A program made the position numbers and the translations under genes. Source: Caulobacter sp. 602-1 (lineage in GTDB: Bacteria; Pseudomonadota; Alphaproteobacteria; Caulobacterales; Caulobacteraceae). Taken from it: 64,000 nucleotides of DNA. The notes beneath the pieces were generated by a model, which was not told the DNA's origin, made no database searches, and saw nothing but the letters and a program-made list of their open reading frames with translations. Below are positions 44,453 to 53,180 of the stretch, one piece after another. The stretch covers positions 372,001-436,000 of the forward strand of contig NZ_RRYI01000004.1 in the NCBI RefSeq assembly GCF_003931565.1, given 5' to 3'. Positions within the stretch are counted from its first letter, which is position 1; every line of letters begins with the position of its first letter.

Positions 44453-45006
44453 CGGGCGTCCCTCGTGCGCGCCAGGATCCAGGCCATGGCTTTGAGCATG
44501 TGCTTGTCCACGGAGCTTGGCGATATGCCGAGCCGGCGGCCGACCTCGGGAGAAGACAGGCCCTCTATCCGCCGAAGTACGAACACCTGGCGGGTTCGCT
44601 CGGGAAGTTGCAGCAGGGCGACGCCGACGGCCTGCAGCGCCTCCTGTTCAAGGAGGGTCCGTTCGGGGCCCGGCGTCTGGCCGGCATGGATTTCGGGTTC
44701 GAAGGCGACGTGTAGCGCGGCGTGGCGCACCTTTCGCCGGCGTGCGCGGTCGGCGAGCACGCTCGCGGCGGTCTTGAAGACATAGCCCTCGAACTTCTCC
44801 AGTTCGCTGGCCGCTCCGCGCCTGACGATGCGAAGGAAGACGTCTTGCACCAGGTCGTCGACCTCGCTGAGGTTCCCGACCCGCCGAAAGAAGTACCGCA
44901 CGAGGGCGCCGCGCAGGGACTCCGAGCGGCCGGCCAGGAAAAAGTCAGGGGTCGGTACGTCTTCGGCCGTGGGCCTGGGAGCGACGCGCCTGGAAGGCGG
45001 GTTCAT
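44449..45006 (-). CDS. FecI-like ECF RNA polymerase sigma factor
   Basis: 185 residues. Region 2: LVRYFFRRVGNLSEVDDLVQ followed by DVFLRIVRR; region 4: LLQLPERTRQVFVLRRIEGL then SSPEVGRRLGISPSSVDKHM. Start at 45006 (MNPPSRRV) selected over a TTG 13 codons earlier. Overlaps fecR. Probable targets include the TonB receptor at 39535, whose promoter should then show a FecI-type element; none was recognised. Confidence 0.92.
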   Translation of the reverse strand: MNPPSRRVAPRPTAEDVPTPDFFLAGRSESLRGALVRYFFRRVGNLSEVDDLVQDVFLRIVRRGAASELEKFEGYVFKTAASVLADRARRRKVRHAALHVAFEPEIHAGQTPGPERTLLEQEALQAVGVALLQLPERTRQVFVLRRIEGLSSPEVGRRLGISPSSVDKHMLKAMAWILARTRDAR

Positions 45007-45415
45007 CCTGGACGAGACGCCTCCATGCGCCGACGCAAACCTCAAGGCGGCTCTCTCGGCACGGCCGACGCCGAGCTCGATACGTCACCGCTAAGGTCTG
45101 AAAGCTAGCACCGGGGCTGACCGTCAGCGATCGGACCAAGGGCGGGCTGCGCCTATACTTTAGTATTGAGCCAAGGGTCTGGCGACGGCGCGCGGAACCT
45201 CGTCGGCCAGCGGCAACGCGCCCAGATTTCCGTTTCAGTCCAGTGCCTTGCCGTCCTCTGGCTTGGACGGGGCGGAGGACGCGCGTCGCTCCAGAGCCAT
45301 TCTTGGTACAGCCCTTCGGGCGCCAAACGGTCCTACACGTCGCTCTCTTCAGCGGTCATGGAGCAATCGCGCCTCGGCGCCCAATCTCGGGCCGGGCCGC
45401 GAAGGGAATGCAGAG
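45007..45415. other. Divergent promoter region (sigma factor / ferritin-fold gene)
   Basis: 409 bp with no credible gene. Contains the palindromic element at 45152-45169. Confidence 0.5.
45152..45169 (+). promoter_or_regulatory. Operator-like palindrome, type-A related
   Basis: CCTATACTTTAGTATTGA, with an exact dyad ATACT-TT-AGTAT at 45155-45166. Unusually AT-rich for this window. About 146 bp before the sigma factor start and 247 bp before the ferritin-fold gene. Confidence 0.5.
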
Positions 45416-46675
45416 ATGATGGCCGTGACCCGCGAGAAGATTGTGCATGCGCTCTACGAGGCGGCTGAACTCGAGCACTGCCTGATGTGCGCCTACCTCT
45501 ACGCCATGTTCAGCCTGCGTGACGGAGAGGGCGAGGGGCTGAATGCCGAGGAAGCCGAAGCGGTCGCCAACTGGCGGCGCGCGATCCTGGGGATCTCGGT
45601 CGGGGAGATGAGCCATCTGATCGCCGTGTGGAACATCACGGCCGCCTTGGGCGCGGCGCCGCGCTTCGGTCGCGACAATCTCCCCCTAGCGCCAGGTGTC
45701 TTGCCGGCCAACCTGGTCGTCAGGCTCGCGCCTTTCAGCGACGCGGTGATCCAGCACTTCGTCTATCTCGAACGCCCCGAAGGCGCGGCTGAGCACGACG
45801 ATCCGAGCTTCGAATCGGCCGAGGTCTTCTCCCGTCATGCGCCAGGGGTGCGCCTGACCCCGACCGGATATCAATACCGCAGCGTTGGCGAGTTCTATGA
45901 GGAGATCGCCGCCGACCTGCGCCGCCTGACGGCCCAGATCGGCGAGGAAGCCGTGTTCTGCGGCGATCCCCGGCTGCAGCTGACCCAAGCCGAATCCAAG
46001 CTTCCCGGCGCCACGCCCGTGACCAACCTTGAAAGCGCCCTGGCGGCGATTGAGCATATCGTCGTGGAAGGCGAGGGCGCGCCGCGGCACCGCGAAAACT
46101 CGCACTACGAGCGCTTCCGCCAGATCCGCGCCGAGATGCGGTCGCTGAAGGCGAAGAACCCGTCATTCTCTGCGGCCCATCCCAGCGCCGAAAATCCCGT
46201 CCTGCGCCGGCCGCCGGAGCCGCAAGGCCATGTCTGGCTCCATGACCGCGATGCGATCGCCACGGTCGATCTCGCCAACGCGACCTATGCCCTGATGATG
46301 AGACTGCTGGCCGCCGCCTACGGCCTGCCGGCCGGCTCGGACGAAAAGCTGCTGTATGTGCACAGCGCGGTGGGGCTGATGCAGGCCATGACGCCGCTGG
46401 CCGAGCGGGCCGCGCGCCTGCCGGCCGGACCCTCGTTCCCGGGGATCAATGCCGGCATGTCCTTCACGGCGCAGCGCAACGCCGCGGCGCTTCCTTCGGG
46501 CCCCAGCGCACGCCGCTTCTTCGCCGAGCGCATCCAGGAACTAAACGCCGCCGCGACCGCGCTCGACCGGAAAGACCCGCGCTGCGTGACGGCGTCCAAC
46601 GTGCTGGACGCGCTCCGGTCCAAACTCCTCGCCGCTTTCGATGCGGACGCAAAGGCGGTGCAGACGTCCGCCTGA
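45416..46675 (+). CDS. Ferritin-like (VioB/iminophenylpyruvate-dimer-synthase-like) protein
   Basis: About 419 residues. Helical ferritin-like fold with metal-binding residues: YEAAELEHCLMCAYLYAMFS (Glu and Glu-x-His) and GISVGEMSHLIAVWN (Glu-x-x-His). Followed by a long helical C-terminal half with another conserved block (HIVVEGEGAPRHRENSHYER). In VioB this domain sits inside a larger enzyme; here it stands alone with no violacein-type genes nearby. Start at 45416 follows GAAGGGA. Confidence 0.8.
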   Translation: MMAVTREKIVHALYEAAELEHCLMCAYLYAMFSLRDGEGEGLNAEEAEAVANWRRAILGISVGEMSHLIAVWNITAALGAAPRFGRDNLPLAPGVLPANLVVRLAPFSDAVIQHFVYLERPEGAAEHDDPSFESAEVFSRHAPGVRLTPTGYQYRSVGEFYEEIAADLRRLTAQIGEEAVFCGDPRLQLTQAESKLPGATPVTNLESALAAIEHIVVEGEGAPRHRENSHYERFRQIRAEMRSLKAKNPSFSAAHPSAENPVLRRPPEPQGHVWLHDRDAIATVDLANATYALMMRLLAAAYGLPAGSDEKLLYVHSAVGLMQAMTPLAERAARLPAGPSFPGINAGMSFTAQRNAAALPSGPSARRFFAERIQELNAAATALDRKDPRCVTASNVLDALRSKLLAAFDADAKAVQTSA

Positions 46676-46825
46676 GGTCGCGCGGACGTCCCACCGGGGT
46701 GGACGATGCCAAGGTCGAGGTCAGCCCTTCCCTTTGTATGATCCGACCTCGTCTCGACCCTCCGGCGTCGGACCCATAGCTCTAGCGGCGGCCTGCGCTC
46801 CGGCAGGCAGCCGTGAGCTGACGTC

Positions 46826-48223
46826 ATGACTTCATCGGCCGCGATCAGGACTATCCTGCCCCGGATTGACCGGTCGCCGGTGAGCTCGATCTCCGGGCAG
46901 ATCACGGCGGCCCTGCGCGAGGCAATACTCGAGGGCCGCTTGGCGCAAGGCGCCCGGCTCCCCAGCTGGAACGACCTGGCCGACCAGCTGGGGGTCGCAC
47001 GCGGGACCGTTCGCGCCGCTTACGACGCCTTGGCGGACGAACTGCTGGTGGTTCCGGCGGGAGCCTCGGGCACCCGCGTCCGCCTGGCTGGACCGTCACC
47101 CGTCCGGGCTGCGGACATAGAGCCTTCGCCGCTGGACGGCGTCTCGCCAGAGCCGCTTCCCTTCAAACCCGGAATGCCGGCTCAAGACGCGCTCCCGGCG
47201 AAACTCTGGGCGCGTCTTTGCGCCAGGGCCGCTCGTCGCGACGCCGCCAGTCTCGTCGCCGAGCCCGATCCGCGTGGCAGCGCAGCGCTTCGCCGCCAGA
47301 TCGCCGCCATGCTGGGCATTACCCGTTCGGTCCGGTGCACGCCGGACCAGATCGTCCTGACGAGCGGCTACAGGATCGGCCTGTGGCTGACGATGCAGGT
47401 GCTGGAGGCCGCCGGGAAGAAGGCTTGGCACGAGAATCCGGGTTGCCCGGTCACGAGGGAGGCCTTGCGCCTTACCGGCGTCGACCTAGTCCCCGTTGCC
47501 GTCGATGAACACGGCCTTGTCTTCGACCGAGGCGTGGCGCTTGCGCCGTCGGCGAGGCTCGCGATCGTCTCGCCGACGATACAGGCGCCGACGGGAGCCA
47601 CACTTTCCGAGGGGAGGCGCAGGGATCTCCTCGATTGGGCAGAGCGCGACGGCGCCTGGATCGTCGAGGACGACAGACTCGGCGGCCTGCAGCTGGCACG
47701 TCCCTCCGCGCCGGCCCTCGCCGCCGCCGACAAAGCTGGCAGGGTGATCCTCATCGGCGCCTTCGACGAAGCGCTGGGCCCGCGCGCCGGGCTTGGCTAC
47801 GTGGCCGCGCCCGCGGCGCTGGCGGATCGGTTCGCCCAAGCCGCCGCCGTCCTCAACCCGGCGCCCGATACGATCACGCAGTCGGCGCTGGCCACGTTTA
47901 TCGCTGACGGACATTACCTGCGCCACCTGCGCCAGATGCGGCGCCTGTACCGGGAACGGAAAGGCGCGCTCGACGCGTCGCTGCGGCACAGGATCGCGAT
48001 AGAGGATGCCGCGCCCTTGGCCCTAGCGGCCCCGCTTGCGGGCGAGGTGGACGACGTCGCCTTGGCGCGTCGGGCGCTGGACCTTGGGATGGCCCCGCTT
48101 CCGCTCTCGCCCTGGTATCACGACCGCTCGACGGCCCGACCTGGCCTGCTGCTCGGCGTCACCAACTTGCATGCGGGAAATATCGGCTTCGCGTGCGACC
48201 GCTTGCTCGAGCTCCTGTCCTAG
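46826..48223 (+). CDS. MocR-type GntR/aminotransferase-like regulator without PLP lysine
   Basis: 465 residues. GntR winged HTH (QITAALREAILEGRLAQGAR, then DLADQLGVARGTVRAAYDAL) and a fold-I aminotransferase-like domain. NPTG-like loop (SPTIQAPTGA) and EDD are present. However the Schiff-base site, normally F-S-K-x-L, reads IGAFDEALGPRAGLGY: Lys is replaced by Glu and the following Arg by Gly. PLP binding as an aldimine seems lost, so it may sense another ligand or nothing. Confidence 0.88.
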   Translation: MTSSAAIRTILPRIDRSPVSSISGQITAALREAILEGRLAQGARLPSWNDLADQLGVARGTVRAAYDALADELLVVPAGASGTRVRLAGPSPVRAADIEPSPLDGVSPEPLPFKPGMPAQDALPAKLWARLCARAARRDAASLVAEPDPRGSAALRRQIAAMLGITRSVRCTPDQIVLTSGYRIGLWLTMQVLEAAGKKAWHENPGCPVTREALRLTGVDLVPVAVDEHGLVFDRGVALAPSARLAIVSPTIQAPTGATLSEGRRRDLLDWAERDGAWIVEDDRLGGLQLARPSAPALAAADKAGRVILIGAFDEALGPRAGLGYVAAPAALADRFAQAAAVLNPAPDTITQSALATFIADGHYLRHLRQMRRLYRERKGALDASLRHRIAIEDAAPLALAAPLAGEVDDVALARRALDLGMAPLPLSPWYHDRSTARPGLLLGVTNLHAGNIGFACDRLLELLS

Positions 48224-48660
48224 CCGCGTCGCCGCGCCGCCGGCCAAGCCGTGATCACGCGCTCCGATAGGGGGCGTTAGGCTCGTGCCTAACGCCAGAG
48301 AGCATAGCGAGAAGACGCGGCATCGCTGCCGAAAACGCGTTTGGGGCATAGCTCACCCATAAGCGAGCGGTGCTTCGCGCAAGGTCCGCCATGAGTCGAA
48401 AGCCGTCTTTGTCGGTCGCTAGGTGAACGTCCAGTTCCTGGAGCCATGCCAGAGTCCGCTCATGGCGCTCTTACACCCTGGATGCAGCGGCGGCTGCTCC
48501 CCGCCAAATTTGATCCCTGACATTCCGCCAAGCGAAGGGTGGGCTAGCCGAGTGCAGACAGCGCGGGATCGCCGCGCCGTTATTTAAACAATGCAATGAG
48601 GCGCCGTTACCTCGCGCGAGAAATGAAGGCGAAGATCGGGTTCTACGGCGGTGACACGAT
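48224..48660. other. Intergenic region, no gene supported
   Basis: 437 bp between the MocR gene and the recombinase gene. Contains the hairpin at 48273. An open stretch of about 70 minus-strand codons (48480 towards 48250) looks protein-like but has a stop directly upstream and no usable start; it may be a decayed gene end. Confidence 0.4.
48273..48296. terminator. Perfect hairpin after MocR gene
   Basis: GGCGTTAGGC / GCCTAACGCC, loop TCGT, 49 bp past the MocR stop. Strong stem with no T tract; terminator or recombination-site arm. Confidence 0.5.
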
Positions 48661-50634
48661 CTAGGCGGCCCAAACCTTGTTGAGCACGCCCGCCGCCATC
48701 GCTGCCTTGTCCTGGGGGAGGAAACGACCGTAGTGCTGCGCGATGGTGTCGGGGGTATCCTGGATCGCGTAACTGGCCTGCTCGTATGAGCCGGTCTGCT
48801 TGAGAACGTGGGTGGCCAGGACATCGCGCACATTGTGCGGGCCGTGGGGCAGGAGCCCCTCGATCGCGCCGCGGCCGGTGTAGGGGTTGTAGATGCCGTA
48901 GCGCTGGATGGTCACCCGCCAGGCCTCGTAGAAGGTGTTCTGGTCGTAGGCGGCCTCGCGGCTTCTAGATTTCATCGTCTTGACGAAGAACTCGCCCGGA
49001 TCCGTCGCGCCGCGCAGGAGGACGGCTCGGTCGGTCGCGATGTACTGGGCGATCTCCTCGTAAAGGCCGCCGAGATCGGGCAGCACCAGTCTGAACGGGT
49101 TCTTGCGGAAGTAGCTTGAACCGGCGTTCTTGAACGCGGCGGCCGGGACAAGCACCTCCCAGCCGTTGTCTCGAGCGCTCCAACGGAGCTCTCCGCGTTT
49201 GAGAGCTTCCAGCTGACGTTCGGGTGTGGCTGGCCAGCCCCTGGGCTTGAAGAGGAGTTGGCGCAGGTTCTTCTGGCGCAGGCCCAGATGCAGTCCAAAG
49301 CGGAGCATCAAAAACGCGCGGGTCGATTCCGCTGCGGAGATCGGATGACGCCGCCGACTGGGGCGATAGCGAAGCACTTCCTCGGTGATCTTGCGGTACT
49401 CGCCCACCGGACTGTCGGCTTCCAAGATTGGCAGAATGGGCTCGAACGGGTCGCGATGGACCCGGCTGACGCGCGCGATCTCCTTGGCGCGGATCAGGGC
49501 ATGACGGTGCTGTTCGTCGCAAACCGCGTTCCAGTCGGCATGGGCGGCGGCCACGTCGGCGGCGGTGATCAGCCCTTCAATCGGCGTCAAACGCTCGGCC
49601 AGGGCTGGGGTCTGTCGCAGCCAGCCCGTCTCGCGCCGGCACAGCGATGCGCCAAGGATCAGCATCTCGGACTCCCACTGCGTGAAGAACCCGCGGCGCT
49701 TTTGTCGCCAGCCAAGGTACCAGTCCCAAACCGCCGGGAACGCAAGCAGGCCGAACGTAACGTCCGCGAGGGCGACCCCGAATCCACCGACGTCGCCGTC
49801 GGGGGAGGCGACCAGCGCTCCGAGCATCAAGCCAAGATGTTCCATCTTCTGATCGGCCGTGTCGGGGCCCCAGACGCCGGCGCGTTGGCGCCCGCGACTG
49901 GTCAGGGTCGCGCATTTGAACTCGAGAAGGTCCTTGGCTTCGGCGTCGAGAGCCGGTGGTGCGGCGACGGGACGTGTCCTGCCATCGTCAGGCCAGTACT
50001 TCCCCGCGTTTGGTCTGATTGTTCCTGTCGCAGAGAACTGCATCGCGAACCGCTGCTTCATGGCCGTGGCCTGGAAGCGGCGATAGTCGGTCGCGCCGGT
50101 GATGATCACCGACTTCACCCAGGCCACGATCTCATCCCGCTTGGCTTGGGGGAGCCGCGCGAAGTCGTCGGGCAGGTGCCAGGCCATCCGCCGGCGTTCC
50201 GGCTCGGGAAGAGGGATCAGAGCCTCGTTGGAGATCATCCTGCCCGGGTGGTGCAGCTTGGCGCGGAAATATCCGGGCGGCAGCCGCCAGCGCCGCTCGA
50301 GCGCGGCCAGGATCCTAAAGCTGGTGGCGCTGCGCGGCGCCTTGTCGCCGCGTCGCCAGGCCGTGAAGGTCGTGCTCTCCACCTTGTCGTCGCGACCGCA
50401 CACCGCCCGGCGAAGGCCATAACCCGTGTCCTTGTGTCGGCGCATGTGGAGGTCGAGCGCTTCGGCGAAGTCCTCGGGATCGTCCCAGTCCTCCCAGAGC
50501 GGGGACGGGAAGGGAACGATGGGGCGGGGCGCGCGGCCGCGCTTCTTCTGGGGCGCTGGCGTTCGGTTTGGCGAGTTGTCCAGGGATTGTCGACCGTCGG
50601 CGGGCGGCGTGGGCTTGCGGGGCATTGAGGTCAT
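48661..50634 (-). CDS. Large tyrosine-recombinase-like integrase
   Basis: 657 residues, about 1.5 times a typical integrase. C-terminal catalytic features: box I Arg in FGLHLGLRQKNLRQLLF, box II HNVRDVLATHVLKQTG (His-x-x-Arg), nucleophile Tyr in TIAQHYGRF. The position of the second conserved His/Trp (nine residues before the Tyr) reads Asp/Gln. The N-terminal 400 residues are unassigned, with HTH-like STTFTAWRRGDKAPRSA. Start at 50634 has no clear ribosome-binding site. Suggests a second mobile segment. Confidence 0.75.
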   Translation of the reverse strand: MTSMPRKPTPPADGRQSLDNSPNRTPAPQKKRGRAPRPIVPFPSPLWEDWDDPEDFAEALDLHMRRHKDTGYGLRRAVCGRDDKVESTTFTAWRRGDKAPRSATSFRILAALERRWRLPPGYFRAKLHHPGRMISNEALIPLPEPERRRMAWHLPDDFARLPQAKRDEIVAWVKSVIITGATDYRRFQATAMKQRFAMQFSATGTIRPNAGKYWPDDGRTRPVAAPPALDAEAKDLLEFKCATLTSRGRQRAGVWGPDTADQKMEHLGLMLGALVASPDGDVGGFGVALADVTFGLLAFPAVWDWYLGWRQKRRGFFTQWESEMLILGASLCRRETGWLRQTPALAERLTPIEGLITAADVAAAHADWNAVCDEQHRHALIRAKEIARVSRVHRDPFEPILPILEADSPVGEYRKITEEVLRYRPSRRRHPISAAESTRAFLMLRFGLHLGLRQKNLRQLLFKPRGWPATPERQLEALKRGELRWSARDNGWEVLVPAAAFKNAGSSYFRKNPFRLVLPDLGGLYEEIAQYIATDRAVLLRGATDPGEFFVKTMKSRSREAAYDQNTFYEAWRVTIQRYGIYNPYTGRGAIEGLLPHGPHNVRDVLATHVLKQTGSYEQASYAIQDTPDTIAQHYGRFLPQDKAAMAAGVLNKVWAA

Positions 50635-50864
50635 TTTGAATTCGCCGCGCGGAAGTGCGTGGCGAAGTCTCAGACGTCCTGATGCATGATGCTGGGTAGC
50701 GGGGCAGATCGCGGAACCTGTGGATGACCGCCGTTCCTGGCGCGACGCTGCCAAGAAAGCCTCCGCCGGTGATGGCGGTGAAGTGTGGCGAATGTGCTGT
50801 TGCCTTTACGCCGGCAACTCCCATCTCGGCTGAACGGTCGCTTCAACGCTCAAATTGGAATGCC

Positions 50865-51176
50865 ATGGTTGTCTTCATCAACGTGTTCTATGTCGATCAG
50901 CCCAATCAGCAGCGGTTAATAGACATACTGACCAAAGTCACGGGCGAGATCGTTATTAAAGCGCCCGGATTCATTTCATCAACACTTCACCGGAGCACTG
51001 ATGGCGGCAAGGTGACCATGTATGCTCGATGGGCCAGTCTCGCTGACTACGAAGCTATGCGCCAAGACCCGGCTCCACGCCCATTTCTCGAAGAGGCCCT
51101 GTCTTTTGCCCGATTTGAGCCGGGCGTGTACGAAGTGGTTGGCGAGTTCCGTTCCTGTCCGGATCCAAACAGCTAA
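50865..51176 (+). CDS. Antibiotic-biosynthesis-monooxygenase-like (ABM) protein
   Basis: 103 residues, a single dimeric alpha/beta-barrel domain: VFINVFYVDQPNQQRLIDIL, then PGFISSTLHRSTDGGKVTMY and ARWASLADYEAM. Family members oxidise quinones or act as heme or peroxide-defence proteins. Start at 50865 is preferred, as the upstream frame is unlike protein. Locally lower GC than its neighbours, and it sits right next to the recombinase gene. Confidence 0.78.
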   Translation: MVVFINVFYVDQPNQQRLIDILTKVTGEIVIKAPGFISSTLHRSTDGGKVTMYARWASLADYEAMRQDPAPRPFLEEALSFARFEPGVYEVVGEFRSCPDPNS

Positions 51177-51316
51177 CCGCGCTGGCTGGACGGTCGGCTA
51201 AAAGGGGGGAGGGGGCCGCGGCGAGGTGGGAGCGGTATGCCCAGTCGACACGCTCACCGGTCGTTGTCCGCCCCTTCGCCGGCGATGCTTCGCAAACACC
51301 AAGCCGCCCGGTGGGC

Positions 51317-51604
51317 TCAGAGGCCTTCGACGATGAACGCCCGATAGTCGGCTGAGAGGTTCCGGTACCGACGGGCTTCGCTATAGGCGTCGCTATGATA
51401 CCAGTCTTGCGCCGCTTCGATCGTTGGGAACTCAAGCACCACGACGCTCTCGATTGCCGGGCCTTCGAGGACCAACGGGGTGGCTTGGTTGGCCCGTCTC
51501 ACGACGTCTCGACCGTCGAAACTGTGCGGAAGCTTCTCGTAGTACTTCTTGATGGTTTCCGGGTCGCGCAGGCGCTCACGGATGAAAATGGCGTATGCGG
51601 TCAT
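51317..51604 (-). CDS. DUF1330-family protein
   Basis: 95 residues with the DUF1330 pattern (dimeric alpha/beta barrel): AYAIFIRERLRDPETIKKYY, LVLEGPAIESVVVLEFPTIE and AAQDWYHSDAYSEARRYR. Function of the family unknown. Divergent from the cupin gene; the 162-bp region between starts carries two type-B operators. Confidence 0.85.
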   Translation of the reverse strand: MTAYAIFIRERLRDPETIKKYYEKLPHSFDGRDVVRRANQATPLVLEGPAIESVVVLEFPTIEAAQDWYHSDAYSEARRYRNLSADYRAFIVEGL

Positions 51605-51668
51605 GGCAATAGGCCCTGCTTGAGAACAACCGAGCCAGATCTGGGGAGCACCGCCTGAAGGTTCGATG

Positions 51669-51704
51669 AGACCTTGGTATCGAGCCCTCGCGACACCAAG
51701 GTCC
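51669..51704. promoter_or_regulatory. Type-B double operator, DUF1330 / cupin promoter
   Basis: Two cores, AGACCTTGGTAT (51669-51680) and ACACCAAGGTCC (51693-51704), starts 24 bp apart and forming one large inverted repeat (GACCTTGGT ... ACCAAGGTC). Centred between two divergent starts, about 63 bp from each. Confidence 0.65.
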
Positions 51705-51766
51705 AATGGTGGCCAAGACCGGGAAGGCGCATCTGCAGGTCTGCATCGCCGTTCGGGAAGCTCGCC

Positions 51767-52201
51767 ATGTCCGCCGCCCATCAACCTGGCCAGGACCATT
51801 TTCATTTCGTGCGGCCCGAGGATGTCGCCTGGCGGCAGTTCGCGGCCTTTCCGCCCGAGGCCCGCCTGGCGGTGCTGCTCGGAGACCCCGGCCAGGCCGG
51901 GATCTACGTGATCCGGGTCCGGTTGCCCGCCGGCGCAAGGATCGCTCCGCACCGGCATCCCGAGGACCGGACCTACACTGTGCTCTCGGGGATCTTCTAC
52001 ATCGGTCTTGGGGAGACCTTCGTCACAGACAAGCTGCAGGCCTTTGGGCCTGGCAGCCTCGTCGTGCTGCCCGGTGGCCAACCTCATTTCCATTGGGCTA
52101 GGGACGGCGAATACATCACCCAGGTGACGGCGATGGGGCCGCTTGGGCTCGACTACGTCGCGTCGGAAGACGATCCGCGCCGCCGGGGCGGCCTCCGATG
52201 A
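51767..52201 (+). CDS. Cupin-domain protein
   Basis: 144 residues. Cupin motif 1 RIAPHRHPEDRTYTVLSGIF (two His and a Glu/Asp-type ligand position) and motif 2 PGGQPHFHWARDGE. Likely binds a divalent metal; enzymatic role unknown (ChrR-like or dioxygenase-like are both possible). Start at 51767 follows GGGAAG; the frame upstream is not protein-like. Confidence 0.85.
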   Translation: MSAAHQPGQDHFHFVRPEDVAWRQFAAFPPEARLAVLLGDPGQAGIYVIRVRLPAGARIAPHRHPEDRTYTVLSGIFYIGLGETFVTDKLQAFGPGSLVVLPGGQPHFHWARDGEYITQVTAMGPLGLDYVASEDDPRRRGGLR

Positions 52202-52371
52202 GGCTCAGGGCGCCATTGCGTCCCTGACGATCGTTGTACCGCTCGGCGTAAGGCTGTCGTGCGGATGGCGAGTGTTCACGGCGCGCAATGTCGGTCCCAC
52301 CTCAAGCTCGCGTCCGGAACGCCTTCGGCGGGCGAGGGGCGCTTGCGACTCTCGTCGAGATTGGAAGTCCC

Positions 52372-53064
52372 ATGCCACGCACCGTCGCCATCGATTTTGT
52401 CTCCGACGTTTCCTGCCCTTGGTGCGTCATCGGTCTTGGAAATCTCGATGTCGCCCTGAAGAGGCTGGACGGCCTGGTCGAGGCCGACATCCGTTTCCAC
52501 CCTTTCGAGCTCAATCCGGACCTGCCGCCCGAGGGCGAGGACCGTTACGCCAACGTCGCGCGCAAGTATGGCACGGGGCGCGACCAAGCGAGGGCGAACC
52601 GCGAACGCCAACGCGCTCTCGCCGCAGCCCTGGGCTTCGACATGGTGACGGCCGAGGATAGCCGGTTCTTCAACACCTTCGACGCGCACCGCCTGCTGTA
52701 CTGGGCGTATGGCCAAGGTCGCCAGCCGGCGCTGAAGCGCGCCTTGCTGGCGGCCTATCATAGCCACATGCAGCCTCCCAGCGACCATTCAGTGCTGGAG
52801 GCCGCGGCCGCCTCCGTCGGATTGGATCGCGCCGCCGTGCGCGAAGTACTTGTCTCCGGACGCTATGCCGATGAGGTACGCAAGGCCGAACACGACTGGC
52901 TGCAAGCGGGCGTCACGGGTGTGCCCGCCGTGGTGGTCGAAGGCCGCTACCTGATCTCCGGCGCCCAGCCGCCCGAGGTTTACGAGCGGATCATCCGCCA
53001 GGCTCTTTCCGAACGGCCTGACCCCGGGGCGGACGGGTTAGACCTTGGGATTGGCGACACCTAG
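52372..53064 (+). CDS. DsbA-family FrnE-like oxidoreductase
   Basis: 230 residues. Thioredoxin fold with the active site SDVSCPWCVIG near residue 14, an inserted helical domain, and cis-Pro region AGVTGVPAVVVEGRYLISGA, which matches the FrnE/2-hydroxychromene-isomerase-like subfamily. No signal peptide, so it is a cytoplasmic disulfide or glutathione-linked isomerase. Its last codons overlap the type-B operator of the next gene. Confidence 0.9.
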   Translation: MPRTVAIDFVSDVSCPWCVIGLGNLDVALKRLDGLVEADIRFHPFELNPDLPPEGEDRYANVARKYGTGRDQARANRERQRALAAALGFDMVTAEDSRFFNTFDAHRLLYWAYGQGRQPALKRALLAAYHSHMQPPSDHSVLEAAAASVGLDRAAVREVLVSGRYADEVRKAEHDWLQAGVTGVPAVVVEGRYLISGAQPPEVYERIIRQALSERPDPGADGLDLGIGDT

Positions 53065-53068
53065 GTGC
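53040..53068 (+). promoter_or_regulatory. Type-B double operator, DJ-1-like gene
   Basis: Cores AGACCTTGGGAT (53040) and ACACCTAGGTGC (53057), 17 bp apart, about 113 bp before the start at 53181 and overlapping the end of the FrnE-like gene. Confidence 0.6.
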
Positions 53069-53180
53069 AATGGCCGCTGATCCACGCAACCCGTAACGTC
53101 GCGTCACGTCCCGGATCTTGTCCCGAGACGGCCGCCCTACGCCCCCTTTGGGACCAAGCGCCTTTCGATGGAGACACTTG

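Noticed and set aside
48251..48480. About 70 protein-like minus-strand codons after the recombinase gene
   Set aside because: Stop immediately upstream and no start codon with a ribosome-binding site; at most a decayed fragment, no homology can be claimed.
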